From Dryocola sp031988645 (lineage in GTDB: Bacteria > Pseudomonadota > Gammaproteobacteria > Enterobacterales > Enterobacteriaceae), in NCBI RefSeq assembly GCF_051307045.1, contig NZ_CP150452.1:4154001-4218000 (forward strand): a stretch of 64,000 nucleotides of DNA, written 5' to 3'. Of the stretch, positions 1-9,122 are shown piece after piece; the first letter of the stretch is position 1, and each line of letters starts with the position of its first letter. The notes below the pieces were generated by a model that saw only the letters and a list, made by a program, of their open reading frames with translations, was not told the DNA's origin and did no database searches. The translations under genes were made by a program, and so were the position numbers.

Positions 1-267
1 CTGGTAACGCCGGGCAGCCTGCTCAATGAGCCGCAGGTGGACACCTCGACGCCGAATAACGCGCTCCCAGCCAAGCCCGGCAAACCGGCAGAAAAGCCGC
101 GTAATCCTTTCAGCGGCGTGAAGCTTTGCAAACCTAAAAAGCCGCTGGAGCCCGTCTATGCTACGACCTACTTCAGGGTGCTTAGTGACAGCGTCAGCCA
201 AAGTACGCTGGTGAAATATCTACAGCATCAGTGGCAGGGCTGGGGAACCGGCGCGCCCCGCTCCTGA
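1..267 (+). CDS. yibQ: YibQ, divergent polysaccharide deacetylase family protein, 3' end only
   Basis: Frame 1 is open from the first base to a TGA at 265-267, so the gene starts before the window. The visible 88 residues contain LLNEPQVDTSTP and later GVKLCKPKKPLEPVYA and QHQWQGWG, which match the C-terminal tail of E. coli YibQ as I remember it. The family belongs to the divergent polysaccharide deacetylases. Only the proline/lysine-rich C-terminal tail is seen here; the catalytic domain lies upstream. In E. coli yibQ follows gpmM and envC, and the waaH-tdh-kbl-waa region lies next to it, which fits the genes that follow. Confidence 0.85.
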   Translation: MVTPGSLLNEPQVDTSTPNNALPAKPGKPAEKPRNPFSGVKLCKPKKPLEPVYATTYFRVLSDSVSQSTLVKYLQHQWQGWGTGAPRS

Positions 268-318
268 AATTTCGCAAAGTCACCAAAACACGGCGTATGA
301 ACCTGCGTGCCGAACACT

Positions 319-324
319 TATAAT
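319..324 (+). promoter_or_regulatory. Candidate -10 element for the two-gene glycosyltransferase unit
   Basis: A TATAAT hexamer lies 36 bases before the ATG at 360 in the 92-base gap after yibQ. No convincing -35 hexamer stands at the usual spacing, so this is only a candidate. Confidence 0.35.
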
Positions 325-359
325 GCCGGCTGATTAACACAACGGGGATCCGGGCTTCA

Positions 360-1592
360 ATGACGCAACAACGGCGTAAAATTCTCCTGCTGGATAACGG
401 TAAAGAGTGGGGCGGCGGTACCAACAGCATGCTGGAACTGCTCAAGCGCATCGACCGACAGCGTTTTGATATCACGTGTTGTTTCTACTACAACTATGCG
501 CGTGGAGAAGGCGAAACCATTGAGCAGGTGCTTAACGGCATCGGGATCCCGGTGATTTTTCTGCCGCAGGCCGGGCAACCGCTGTGGGCAAAAATCAGCA
601 AAGAAACGGCCCGGGCATTTGTCTTCTTCAGCCGTTCAATGCGCAAGAAAGCCGCGGAGGTCATTGATAAACAATGGCGCATCAACCCCAATGCGAAGCG
701 CATACGCGGCCTGCTGCAGCGTGGCGGCTATGAAATTCTTTATATGAATAACCAGCCGGGTTCCAATCTGGAAGGTTATCTTGCGGCAGCCGGCTTAAAC
801 GTCGCCGTCGTGCAGCATTGCCGTATCGAACCCGTTATGACCGATCGTATTACGCAGACGGTCAATCAGGTAGCCCAGGCGGTAATCGCCGTTTCCCATG
901 GCGTTGAGCGCGTTCTGCTGGCCAGCGGCGTTAATCAATCGCTCTGTACTACAGTTTCTAATGCGATTGATATCCATCAGCCGCTGCCGGATGGAAAAGC
1001 GATACGCGAAGCGCTGGATCTGGATGAGAATACCTTTGTGTTCGGCAGCATCGGCTCGCTGATTCCGCGTAAATCCTGCCACCACACCCTTGAGGCTTTG
1101 CATCGTTTTAAGCAGCAGCACCCTGAAGCTAAATGGAAGTTTTTACTGGTCGGCGAAGGGCCGGAGAAAGAGAAGTTGCGGCAGCAGGCAACTGACTATG
1201 GCTTTGCCGATCGCGTGATTTTTACCGGTTTTCGCAATAATCCGCTCGATTATCTCGCGGCCTTTGATGCTTTTATCCTGGCTTCAAAAAGCGAAGGTTT
1301 GCCGCGAGTGGTGCTCGAAGCTATGTTGCTCGGAACCGTTGTTATCGGTTCGAACGTTACCGGCACTGAGGAGTTGATTGACTCCGGCCGCACCGGCCTG
1401 CTTTATCCTTACGGCGACGTCCTGGCGCTGGCATCACATCTGCAGGCGGTCTGGCAAGACTGCGCGCTACGTGATGTCCTGATCCAGCAAGCCCACCAGC
1501 GCGTAATCAATAATTATGCGATAGAACAATATGTTGCCGGCGTCGAAAGGGTTCTCGGCGCGGTGAAACCAAACCGGAATAATCATGTTTAA
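360..1592 (+). CDS. Glycosyltransferase family 4 protein
   Basis: A 410-residue protein with the GT-B layout of family 4 retaining glycosyltransferases. The N-terminal half carries a glycine-rich loop (EWGGGTNSML, residues about 17-26). The C-terminal half has GSIGSLIPRK (about 232), LLVGEGPE (about 266) and the E-x7-E signature SEGLPRVVLEAM (about 313). It probably adds a sugar to LPS core or another envelope glycan; donor and acceptor cannot be read from the sequence. It overlaps the next gene by 8 bases, so the two are almost certainly co-transcribed. In E. coli this position between yibQ and tdh holds waaH (yibD), a GT2 enzyme. This gene is not waaH. Confidence 0.8.
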   Translation: MTQQRRKILLLDNGKEWGGGTNSMLELLKRIDRQRFDITCCFYYNYARGEGETIEQVLNGIGIPVIFLPQAGQPLWAKISKETARAFVFFSRSMRKKAAEVIDKQWRINPNAKRIRGLLQRGGYEILYMNNQPGSNLEGYLAAAGLNVAVVQHCRIEPVMTDRITQTVNQVAQAVIAVSHGVERVLLASGVNQSLCTTVSNAIDIHQPLPDGKAIREALDLDENTFVFGSIGSLIPRKSCHHTLEALHRFKQQHPEAKWKFLLVGEGPEKEKLRQQATDYGFADRVIFTGFRNNPLDYLAAFDAFILASKSEGLPRVVLEAMLLGTVVIGSNVTGTEELIDSGRTGLLYPYGDVLALASHLQAVWQDCALRDVLIQQAHQRVINNYAIEQYVAGVERVLGAVKPNRNNHV

Positions 1593-2505
1593 ATTTCTCA
1601 ATGCGAAATATCGCCATATTAAGGCGCGACATAATATCCCTCTAGCACAGGCGTCGGGCGGAACTAAAGCTGTTCCGGTAACGTCCGTTGTCATCCCTTG
1701 CGTCGGTAAAGATTATGTTGAGGAAGGCACTTTGTCGGCAATTTTTGCTGAGCGATTTGCGCCGCAACTGGAAGAAATTGTTATTGTTTCCGATCGCCCT
1801 GCTTCGGATTTTATTGATCTTCCGAAAAAAGCACGTGTTGTCACACTTAACGTTCCGGAACGAGAAGATAACTATCGTTTCAAACAAATTTATCGCAGCC
1901 GGTTGATAAAAATTCAGGCCCCACTGTATGCCGCAACTGAAGGTTCGTTGATTATCGATTCCGACCTTAACCTGCTGCAGATGCCCCGGCTGGAAGTCGA
2001 GGAAAACACGCTTTATTCCAGCTTCCGTCAGGGGAAAATGATTGCCAAACTGGCTAATGCGCCAGAGGGCAAAGCACCTGCTTACTATCAAGGCACAGTT
2101 CGTCCAATGCTTGAAGATCATGTTAACAGCGCGTTTCTTGCAGCGACACGCAGCACGTGGCACAGACTATGCCCGCTCTGGTTAGCGCTTTTCCAGGACA
2201 CCTGGGAACTGATGGATGATACGCAGCCGCCAACGGATCAGCTGCCACTGGCGGCATTATTGGATATGCTGGATTTCAAAACGGTCAATTTAGGCGACTG
2301 GGTAAACTGGCCAGTTTCAAAACGTATTGGCGGAACGCCTTCCGTTATCCCCAAAGAAGTTATTGGCGCACACGGCGGTTTCCCGCTATCCGAATGGCAG
2401 AAATATCTTGCTTCGCCGGAGAGCGAGCTGCTGTTTAAGGGCCAGGACTACACGCGCAAAGTGCGTTATCTGACGGATGCGGAAAAGCAAACCGCCAGCG
2501 AGTAA
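1585..2505 (+). CDS. Probable GT-A fold glycosyltransferase of unrecognised subfamily
   Basis: A 306-residue protein that starts inside the end of the preceding GT4 gene. After a basic N-terminus it has TSVVIPCVGKDY (about 33-44), as in the first beta strand of GT-A nucleotide-sugar binding domains. Near residue 131 is LIIDSDLNLL, whose DSD resembles the metal-binding DxD motif. A later VIGAHGGF (about 260) is also distinctive. I do not recognise a named family, so the transferase assignment rests on the DxD-like motif and on the coupling to a GT4 gene. A terminator follows 20 bases later. Donor, acceptor and product are unknown. Confidence 0.6.
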   Translation: MFKFLNAKYRHIKARHNIPLAQASGGTKAVPVTSVVIPCVGKDYVEEGTLSAIFAERFAPQLEEIVIVSDRPASDFIDLPKKARVVTLNVPEREDNYRFKQIYRSRLIKIQAPLYAATEGSLIIDSDLNLLQMPRLEVEENTLYSSFRQGKMIAKLANAPEGKAPAYYQGTVRPMLEDHVNSAFLAATRSTWHRLCPLWLALFQDTWELMDDTQPPTDQLPLAALLDMLDFKTVNLGDWVNWPVSKRIGGTPSVIPKEVIGAHGGFPLSEWQKYLASPESELLFKGQDYTRKVRYLTDAEKQTASE

Positions 2506-2524
2506 GATGCGTTAAGTGAAGAGC

Positions 2525-2549
2525 AAAAAGGCCGGTTTCCCGGCCTTTT
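2525..2549. terminator. Bidirectional terminator between the GT unit and tdh
   Basis: AAAAGGCCGG and its complement CCGGCCTTTT flank a short loop, with a T-tract on each strand. It can end both the plus-strand glycosyltransferase unit and the minus-strand kbl-tdh operon, whose stop codon lies at 2566. Confidence 0.8.
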
Positions 2550-2565
2550 CTTCATTCAGACTTTG

Positions 2566-3591
2566 TTAATCCCAGCTGAGAATAACCTTTCCGGACTGCC
2601 CGGAACGCATGGCGTCAAAACCTTGCTGGAAATCATCAATGCCAAAGCGGTGGGTGATGATTGGCGACAGATCCAGGCCAGACTGGATTAGCGCCGCCAT
2701 CTTGTACCAGGTTTCAAACATTTCGCGTCCATAAATCCCTTTGATGAACAACCCCTTGAAGATAACTTTAGTCCAGTCGATGGACATATCTGACGGAGGA
2801 ATCCCCAACATGGCGATTCGGCCGCCGTGGTTCATGGTATCGAGCATGGTACGAAACGCCGGCGGCGCGCCGGACATCTCCAGGCCCACATCGAAACCTT
2901 CGGTCATGCCCAGCTCTTTCATCACGTCGTTGAGATTTTCTTTGCTGACGTTCACCGCGCGGGTTACGCCCATTTCGCGCGCCAGCTCAAGGCGATATTC
3001 GTTCACATCGGTTATCACGACGTTACGCGCGCCAACGTGTTTAGCGACCGCCGCGGCCATAATGCCAATCGGGCCGGCGCCCGAAACCAACACATCTTCC
3101 CCTACCAGGTCAAAAGAAAGCGCCGTGTGAACCGCGTTGCCAAACGGGTCGAAGATGGAGGCCAAATCGTCGGAAATATTGTCCGGGATCTTAAAGGCGT
3201 TAAAGGCTGGCAGCACCAGGTATTCCGCAAAACAGCCCGGACGGTTAACGCCCACGCCGGCAGTATTGCGGCAAAGATGAGTGCGGCCCGCGCGACAGTT
3301 ACGGCAGTGGCCGCAGGTGATATGCCCCTCGCCGGAAACGCGATCGCCAATTTTAAAGCCCTTTACTTCCTGGCCGATGCCAACCACTTCCCCCACGTAC
3401 TCATGGCCAACAACCATCGGCACCGGGATAGTCTTCTGTGACCATTCATCCCAGTTATAAATATGCACGTCGGTCCCGCAGATAGCGGTTTTACGGATTT
3501 TGATCAGCAGATCGTTATGGCCCATTTCCGGCTTGGGCGCATCCGTCATCCAGATGCCCTCTTCCGCTTTCAGTTTTGCTAATGCTTTCAT
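2566..3591 (-). CDS. tdh: L-threonine 3-dehydrogenase
   Basis: Cytoplasmic zinc-dependent medium-chain dehydrogenase of 341 residues, the same length as in E. coli. It oxidises L-threonine with NAD+ to 2-amino-3-ketobutyrate, which the neighbouring Kbl cleaves to glycine and acetyl-CoA. The start MKALAKLKAEEG matches the E. coli protein; the longer open frame upstream is not conserved. Visible motifs are ICGTDVHIYNWDEW (catalytic zinc Cys), GHEYVGEV, the structural zinc loop CGHCRNC...HLC, and the nucleotide-binding loop GAGPIG. It lies 10 bases after kbl, forming the kbl-tdh operon, which Lrp represses in E. coli. Confidence 0.97.
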   Translation of the reverse strand: MKALAKLKAEEGIWMTDAPKPEMGHNDLLIKIRKTAICGTDVHIYNWDEWSQKTIPVPMVVGHEYVGEVVGIGQEVKGFKIGDRVSGEGHITCGHCRNCRAGRTHLCRNTAGVGVNRPGCFAEYLVLPAFNAFKIPDNISDDLASIFDPFGNAVHTALSFDLVGEDVLVSGAGPIGIMAAAVAKHVGARNVVITDVNEYRLELAREMGVTRAVNVSKENLNDVMKELGMTEGFDVGLEMSGAPPAFRTMLDTMNHGGRIAMLGIPPSDMSIDWTKVIFKGLFIKGIYGREMFETWYKMAALIQSGLDLSPIITHRFGIDDFQQGFDAMRSGQSGKVILSWD

Positions 3592-3601
3592 GACCGCTCC
3601 C

Positions 3602-4798
3602 TCAGGCGATAACGCCCAACTGTTTACCGATACGCGTAAATGCGGCAACCGCACGTTCAATTTGCTCCGTAGTATGAGCCGCAGACATTTGTGTACGGAT
3701 ACGCGCCTGACCTTTTGGTACTACCGGATAGAAGAACCCGGTGACATAAATGCCTTCTTTTTGCAGTTCGCGGGCGAAGTTTTGCGCCACAACCGCTTCG
3801 CCGAGCATGACGGGAATAATGGCGTGGTCGGCGCCCGCGAGGGTGAATCCCGCCGCCGTCATTTTTTCGCGGAACAGGCTTGCATTAGCCCACAGGCGTT
3901 CGCGCAGCCCGGCGCCCGTTTCCAGCATTTCCAGAACTTTAATCGAGGCTGAAACAATTGCCGGCGCCAGGGAGTTGGAGAAGAGGTAAGGACGGGAACG
4001 CTGACGCAGCCATTCGATGACCTCTTTACGGCCGGCGGTATAGCCGCCGGAAGCTCCGCCCAGCGCTTTGCCCAGGGTGCCGGTGATAATGTCCACGCGA
4101 TCCATTACGTCGCAGTATTCATGGGTGCCGCGTCCATTTTCGCCTACGAAGCCAACAGCATGGGAATCATCGACCATGACCAGCGCATCGTACTTGTCCG
4201 CCAGATCGCATACGCCTTTCAGGTTGGCAATGACGCCGTCCATCGAGAAGACGCCGTCGGTTGCAATCATCACGTGGCGAGCGCCTGCCGCACGCGCTTC
4301 CTGCAGGCGCGCCTCCAGCTCCTGCATATCGTTGTTGGCATAGCGATAACGCTGCGCTTTACATAAACGCACGCCGTCAATGATGGAGGCATGGTTTAAC
4401 GCATCGGAAATAATGGCGTCTTCCGGCCCAAGCAGGGTTTCAAACAGCCCGCCGTTGGCGTCAAAACAGGAGGAGTAAAGAATGGCATCTTCCATTCCCA
4501 AAAATCCCGCCAGCTTGCCTTCCAGCTCTTTATGGCTGTCTTGCGTACCGCAGATAAAGCGCACTGAAGCCATCCCGAAACCGTGCTTGTCCATCCCTTG
4601 CTTCGCCGCGTCGATAAGCTGCGGGTGATTTGCAAGCCCCAGATAGTTGTTGGCGCAGAAGTTAATAACGTGGCTGCCGTCAGCAACGGTGATATCCGCC
4701 TGTTGCGCTGAGGTGATAATACGTTCTTCCTTAAAAAGGCCTTCCAGACGTGCGGTATCAAGCTGGGACGTTAACTGTTGGTAAAAATCTTCGCGCAT
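3602..4798 (-). CDS. kbl: 2-amino-3-ketobutyrate coenzyme A ligase
   Basis: A 398-residue pyridoxal-phosphate enzyme of the alpha-oxoamine synthase family, full length. It splits 2-amino-3-ketobutyrate from Tdh into glycine and acetyl-CoA. The cofactor lysine is in GTLGKALGGASGGY, about residue 244. Other family blocks are NFCANNYLGLANHP (about 46), VDDSHAVGFVGENGRGT (about 208) and the C-terminal FFYPVVPKGQARIR. It is the first gene of the kbl-tdh operon and is divergent from hldD; both promoters must lie in the 217-base gap 4799-5015. Confidence 0.97.
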   Translation of the reverse strand: MREDFYQQLTSQLDTARLEGLFKEERIITSAQQADITVADGSHVINFCANNYLGLANHPQLIDAAKQGMDKHGFGMASVRFICGTQDSHKELEGKLAGFLGMEDAILYSSCFDANGGLFETLLGPEDAIISDALNHASIIDGVRLCKAQRYRYANNDMQELEARLQEARAAGARHVMIATDGVFSMDGVIANLKGVCDLADKYDALVMVDDSHAVGFVGENGRGTHEYCDVMDRVDIITGTLGKALGGASGGYTAGRKEVIEWLRQRSRPYLFSNSLAPAIVSASIKVLEMLETGAGLRERLWANASLFREKMTAAGFTLAGADHAIIPVMLGEAVVAQNFARELQKEGIYVTGFFYPVVPKGQARIRTQMSAAHTTEQIERAVAAFTRIGKQLGVIA

Positions 4799-5015
4799 CG
4801 CGATTCTCCAGGCAGGGCAAATTTCGGCACATCTTACCCAAACCTATACCAGGAGACGAGATTACGCTTCAGAGAAATTGAATTTTGCAGGATAAATCAC
4901 GAGGTCCGGAAACTTCGTCTGATTAGGCGGGTCTTTGATTGTAATGGTATGATAAGAGCCATTAGCGCGTGAGGTATCGTACCTTGCGGCCCCCTATATT
5001 GTTAAGGTCACGCTT

Positions 5016-5948
5016 ATGATTATTGTCACCGGTGGTGCCGGTTTTATCGGCAGCAACATTGTTAAGTCACTGAATGATATTGGTTATACAGATATTCTGG
5101 TGGTGGACAACCTCAAGGACGGCACCAAGTTCGCAAACCTGGTCGATCTCAATATCGCAGACTACATGGATAAAGAAGACTTCCTGATCCAGGTGATGGC
5201 CGGCGAAGAGTTCGGCGAAATTGAAGCTATTTTCCACGAAGGCGCATGCTCATCCACCACCGAGTGGGACGGCAAGTACATGATGGATAACAACTATCAG
5301 TACTCCAAAGAGGTGCTGCATTACTGCCTGGAGCGTGAAATTCCGTTCCTGTACGCCTCTTCTGCCGCCACCTACGGCGGGCGCAACAGCGATTTTATCG
5401 AATCCCGTGAATATGAGCAGCCGCTTAACGTTTACGGCTACTCTAAGTTCCTGTTTGACGAATATGTCCGCCAGATCCTGCCGGAAGCCGGCTCGCAGAT
5501 TACCGGCTTCCGTTATTTCAACGTTTACGGACCACGCGAAGGCCATAAAGGCAGCATGGCGAGCGTTGCTTTCCATCTGAATACCCAGTTAAACAACGGC
5601 GAAAATCCGAAGCTGTTTGAAGGCAGCGACGGCTTTAAGCGCGATTTCATCTACGTGGGCGACGTTGCTGCGGTTAATCTGTGGTTCTGGCAGAACGGCG
5701 TATCCGGCATTTATAACTGCGGTACCGGCCGCGCCGAGTCCTTCCAGGCCATCGCCGATGCAGCCCTGGCGTTCCACAAAAAAGGCAGCATCGAGTACAT
5801 TCCTTTCCCGGAAAAACTCAAAGGCCGCTATCAGGCGTTTACGCAGGCCGATCTGACTAATCTGCGTGCTGCAGGCTATGACAAGCCATTCAAAACCGTT
5901 GCCGAAGGCGTGACAGAATATATGGCCTGGCTTAACCGTGACGCATAA
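5016..5948 (+). CDS. hldD: ADP-L-glycero-D-manno-heptose 6-epimerase
   Basis: A 310-residue short-chain dehydrogenase-type epimerase (also rfaD, waaD). It makes ADP-L-glycero-D-manno-heptose, the donor used by WaaC and WaaF for the LPS inner core. The NADP-binding motif GGAGFIGSN starts at residue 6, and the catalytic tyrosine and lysine are in YGYSKF (about 140). ASSAATYGG and FRYFNVYGPRE are also typical. It heads the core operon hldD-waaF-waaC; waaF begins 16 bases later. A gap of 217 bases upstream holds its promoter. Confidence 0.97.
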   Translation: MIIVTGGAGFIGSNIVKSLNDIGYTDILVVDNLKDGTKFANLVDLNIADYMDKEDFLIQVMAGEEFGEIEAIFHEGACSSTTEWDGKYMMDNNYQYSKEVLHYCLEREIPFLYASSAATYGGRNSDFIESREYEQPLNVYGYSKFLFDEYVRQILPEAGSQITGFRYFNVYGPREGHKGSMASVAFHLNTQLNNGENPKLFEGSDGFKRDFIYVGDVAAVNLWFWQNGVSGIYNCGTGRAESFQAIADAALAFHKKGSIEYIPFPEKLKGRYQAFTQADLTNLRAAGYDKPFKTVAEGVTEYMAWLNRDA

Positions 5949-5964
5949 GCAGGTAGCCTGAAGC

Positions 5965-7015
5965 ATGAAAATTCTGGTGATCGGCCCGTCATGGGTGGGC
6001 GACATGATGATGTCGCAAAGTCTCTATCGCACGCTCAAGGCACGCTATCCCCAGGCGATAATCGATGTGATGGCACCGGCATGGTGCCGTCCATTGCTGT
6101 CGCGTATGCCGGAAGTCAACGAGGCGCTGGCGATGCCGCTCGGCCACGGCGCGCTGGAAATCGGCGAGCGCCGTCGTCTGGGCTATGCCCTGCGAGAAAA
6201 GCGCTACGACCGGGCATACGTACTGCCCAACTCTTTTAAATCCTCACTGATCCCCTTCTTCGCTAAAGTGCCATTGCGCACGGGCTGGCGTGGCGAGATG
6301 CGCTACGGCGTGCTTAACGACGCACGGGTACTGGATAAACAAGCCTGGCCGCTGATGGTGGAGCGCTACGTTGCCCTGGCTTATGACAAAGGCGCGATGC
6401 GGTCGGCAAAGGATCTTCCCCAGCCGCTGCTATGGCCTGAGTTACAGGTCAACGAAGGTGAAAAAACCCAGACGTGCGCGGCTTTTAATCTGGCTGCCTC
6501 ACGTCCGATTATCGGTTTTTGTCCGGGAGCCGAATTTGGTCCGGCTAAACGCTGGCCGCACTATCACTATGCAACGCTTGCCGGCAGGCTCATCGATGAA
6601 GGCTATCAGGTCGTGCTGTTTGGCTCTGCAAAAGACAAAGAAGCAGGGAATGATATTCTCGCCGCTTTAACCACCAGCCAGCAGGCGCACTGCCGTAATC
6701 TGGCCGGTGATACCGCGCTGGAGCAGGCCGTTATTTTACTGGCCGCCTGTAAGGCCGTCGTCACCAACGACTCCGGGCCTGATGCATGTCGCGGCGGCGC
6801 TTAATCGCCCTCTGGTTGCCTTATACGGGCCGAGCAGCCCGGACTTTACTCCGCCGCTGTCCCATCAGGCACGGGTAATTCGTCTTATAAGCGGCTATCA
6901 CAAAGTGCGTAAAGGCGATGCCGCCGAAGGCTATCACCAGAGTTTGATTGATATCACGCCCGAGCGCGTAATGGATGAGTTAACCGCTCTGCTGTCAGCC
7001 GGGAAGGAAGTTTAA
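5965..7015 (+). CDS. waaF: ADP-heptose--LPS heptosyltransferase II, interrupted by a +1 base at GGCC
   Basis: GT9 heptosyltransferase that adds the second heptose (HepII) to the LPS inner core at the cytoplasmic face. The N-terminus MKILVIGPSWVGDMMM is typical. The first frame runs 5965-6804 and stops early; the next frame carries MHVAAALNRPLVALYGPSSPD to the end at 7015. One extra G at 6775-6779 (GGGCC where the conserved DSGLMH block needs GGCC) accounts for the break. Removing it gives a 349-residue protein, the expected length (E. coli 348). Probable sequencing or assembly error. The stop codon overlaps the waaC start (TAATG), showing translational coupling. Confidence 0.93.
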
Positions 7016-7992
7016 TGCGGGTACTGATCGTTAAAACATCATCCATGGGCGATGTCCTGCATACGCTGCCTGCGCTGACCGATGCCGCAAAGGCGATTCC
7101 GGGAATACGCTTTGACTGGGCGGTCGAGGAAGGCTTTGCACAGATCCCCACATGGCACCCGGCGGTAGATAAAGTCTTTCCTGTCGCCATTCGCCGCTGG
7201 CGTAAAAATTGGTTTTCAGCTCCTGTTAAAGCAGAGCGAAAAACGTTTTATCAGTCTTTGCGCGCTACGCAATACGATGCCGTTATTGATGCGCAGGGAC
7301 TGATCAAAAGCGCCGCGTTGGTTACCCGTAAAGCACGGGGCGTGAAGCATGGAATGGACTGGAACAGCGCCCGCGAGCCGCTGGCAAGCTTCTTCTACAA
7401 CAAACGTCACGCTATCGCAAAGCAGCAGCACGCCGTTGAACGTACAAGAGAATTGTTTGCCAAAAGCCTTGGATATGAAAAACCTGCGCAGCAGGGCGAT
7501 TATGCAATAGCGCCGCATTTTCTTGCCGGCGCACCTATTGATGCGAATAAGTATGTTGTTTTTCTTCATGCCACTACGCGTGATGAGAAGCACTGGCCAG
7601 AATCAAACTGGCGAGATCTTATTCAATTAATGCACAAAACGGGCTTACGTATTAAACTCCCGTGGGGTGCGCAGCATGAACGTGAAAGGGCCGTCCGCCT
7701 GGCTGAAGGATTCGATTATGTTGAGGTGCTGCCTCGTTTATCGCTTGAACAGGTGGCAAAGCAGCTTGCAGGGGCGTTAGCTGTCGTCTCGGTAGATACG
7801 GGTTTGAGCCATCTCACCGCCGCGCTCAATCGGCCAAATATTACGCTGTATGGACCGACCGATCCGGGTTTGATTGGCGGTTATGGGCAGAATCAGCATG
7901 AAATCACCGGCGCAGGAAAAAGTATGGCTAACATCACGGCAGCTGAAGCATTTAGCGTACTCCAGACTTCGACTCAATTAGCTACAGAATAA
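7015..7992 (+). CDS. waaC: ADP-heptose--LPS heptosyltransferase I
   Basis: A 325-residue GT9 enzyme that transfers the first heptose onto Kdo2-lipid A. MRVLIVKTSSMGDVLHTLPAL at the N-terminus and VSVDTGLSHLTAALNRPNITLYGPTDPGLIGGYG near the C-terminus, both including the donor-binding elements, are characteristic. It is translationally coupled to waaF and ends 6 bases before the next gene. Length is close to E. coli WaaC (319). Intact. Confidence 0.96.
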   Translation: MRVLIVKTSSMGDVLHTLPALTDAAKAIPGIRFDWAVEEGFAQIPTWHPAVDKVFPVAIRRWRKNWFSAPVKAERKTFYQSLRATQYDAVIDAQGLIKSAALVTRKARGVKHGMDWNSAREPLASFFYNKRHAIAKQQHAVERTRELFAKSLGYEKPAQQGDYAIAPHFLAGAPIDANKYVVFLHATTRDEKHWPESNWRDLIQLMHKTGLRIKLPWGAQHERERAVRLAEGFDYVEVLPRLSLEQVAKQLAGALAVVSVDTGLSHLTAALNRPNITLYGPTDPGLIGGYGQNQHEITGAGKSMANITAAEAFSVLQTSTQLATE

Positions 7993-7998
7993 CGATTA

Positions 7999-9099
7999 AT
8001 GAGCTATCTATTTCTTTTCATCCTTTTGCTGCCTTTCAAGCTGATCGGCAAGCTGTTTTATAAAAAGACGGGCCGTAATCTGGTGATTCAGACGGCTAAA
8101 ATCGGCGATTTCGTAAACGTTACGCCCCTGCTCGCCCATCTGAAACACAGCGACGTCCTGATCGGTAAGGCGGTTTTACCGCTGGCTAAAAACGACGCCA
8201 CCATCGACACCATTTTTCTGATAGAAGAACATAAAAAAAGCCTGTGGGGTAAATTTCGCCTCGCCTTCAGGCTGATGAACCGCTATGAAAATGTTTACCT
8301 GTTGCAGCCTAACAGCATCAATCTGTTCTTCGCCGCCGTCTGTAATGCCGCAAATAAGCAATTTTTAAGTACTTATACCCGCCGCTGGTATCACCATCTG
8401 CTTTACTGGACCGCCGATGGCGTAGTGGAACACACCAAAGATCGGCTGACCGTGGATGATTACCTTAAGCTTGCCGACCGTAATCTCACCTGGCGTGACT
8501 ATCCGAAGCATGCCACGTTCCCTTTACGAAAGCCGAAGAGCTATCCAGCAGAGCTGGATAAACAAAACACGATAAAGATTGGCCTGAGCATATCAGCGGG
8601 AAATAAATCAAAAACCATCCCGCCTATTATCTGGAAAAAAATATTTGCCGCCCTTGATGATGTAGAGTGTGTTTATTACGTTTTTGGTCCTAAAAACGAG
8701 CAGGTCTGGCTCGACGATTTGAATCGCGAAATAGGCAATCGTGCGAATATTGTCAGTCTTATTGGTCAGCTTCCTCTGGAAGACGTTCCCTTTGCTATTA
8801 GCAAAATGGACTTCTATATTGCATCCGATTCCGGGAATGTTTACATAGCGGATGCCGTGGGCGTGCCTGTTATTCTTATTTATGGGCCATGCTGTATGAC
8901 TGAACAAAGGCCTCTGGGCAATGTATTGCTTCTCGGAAAAAAAGAGCATGAGAAATCCTTTATATTCGAGGCCCCTTATTATTTTGATACGCCTCGAGAG
9001 GATCTGTTTAGCTTAAGTGAAAAAGATCTGCATATGATTCATGATTTCATCACTAAAGTATCTTCTGATCACATTATTAAAAAACATAGCCTCGATTAG
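7999..9099 (+). CDS. GT9 heptosyltransferase-like protein with a hydrophobic N-terminus
   Basis: A 366-residue protein. Residues 2-18 form a hydrophobic stretch (LFLFILLLPFKLIG) that looks like a membrane anchor, which WaaC and WaaF lack. The rest resembles heptosyltransferases: TAKIGDFVNVTPLLAHL (about 32) corresponds to the GDxL...TP block, and IASDSGNVYIADAVGVPVILIYGP (about 276) to the SDSGxxHxA...ALYGP block, but with NVY in place of the usual histidine segment. It may act on the outer core or be a diverged paralogue. It lies 6 bases after waaC and begins a stretch that becomes clearly AT-rich. Substrate unknown. Confidence 0.75.
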   Translation: MSYLFLFILLLPFKLIGKLFYKKTGRNLVIQTAKIGDFVNVTPLLAHLKHSDVLIGKAVLPLAKNDATIDTIFLIEEHKKSLWGKFRLAFRLMNRYENVYLLQPNSINLFFAAVCNAANKQFLSTYTRRWYHHLLYWTADGVVEHTKDRLTVDDYLKLADRNLTWRDYPKHATFPLRKPKSYPAELDKQNTIKIGLSISAGNKSKTIPPIIWKKIFAALDDVECVYYVFGPKNEQVWLDDLNREIGNRANIVSLIGQLPLEDVPFAISKMDFYIASDSGNVYIADAVGVPVILIYGPCCMTEQRPLGNVLLLGKKEHEKSFIFEAPYYFDTPREDLFSLSEKDLHMIHDFITKVSSDHIIKKHSLD

Positions 9100-9122
9100 C
9101 TTTTGTATTAATGAGTAGGGAT

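Noticed and set aside
4799..5015. A small gene between kbl and hldD (frame 4778-4972)
   Set aside because: It lacks a ribosome site and covers the divergent promoter region.
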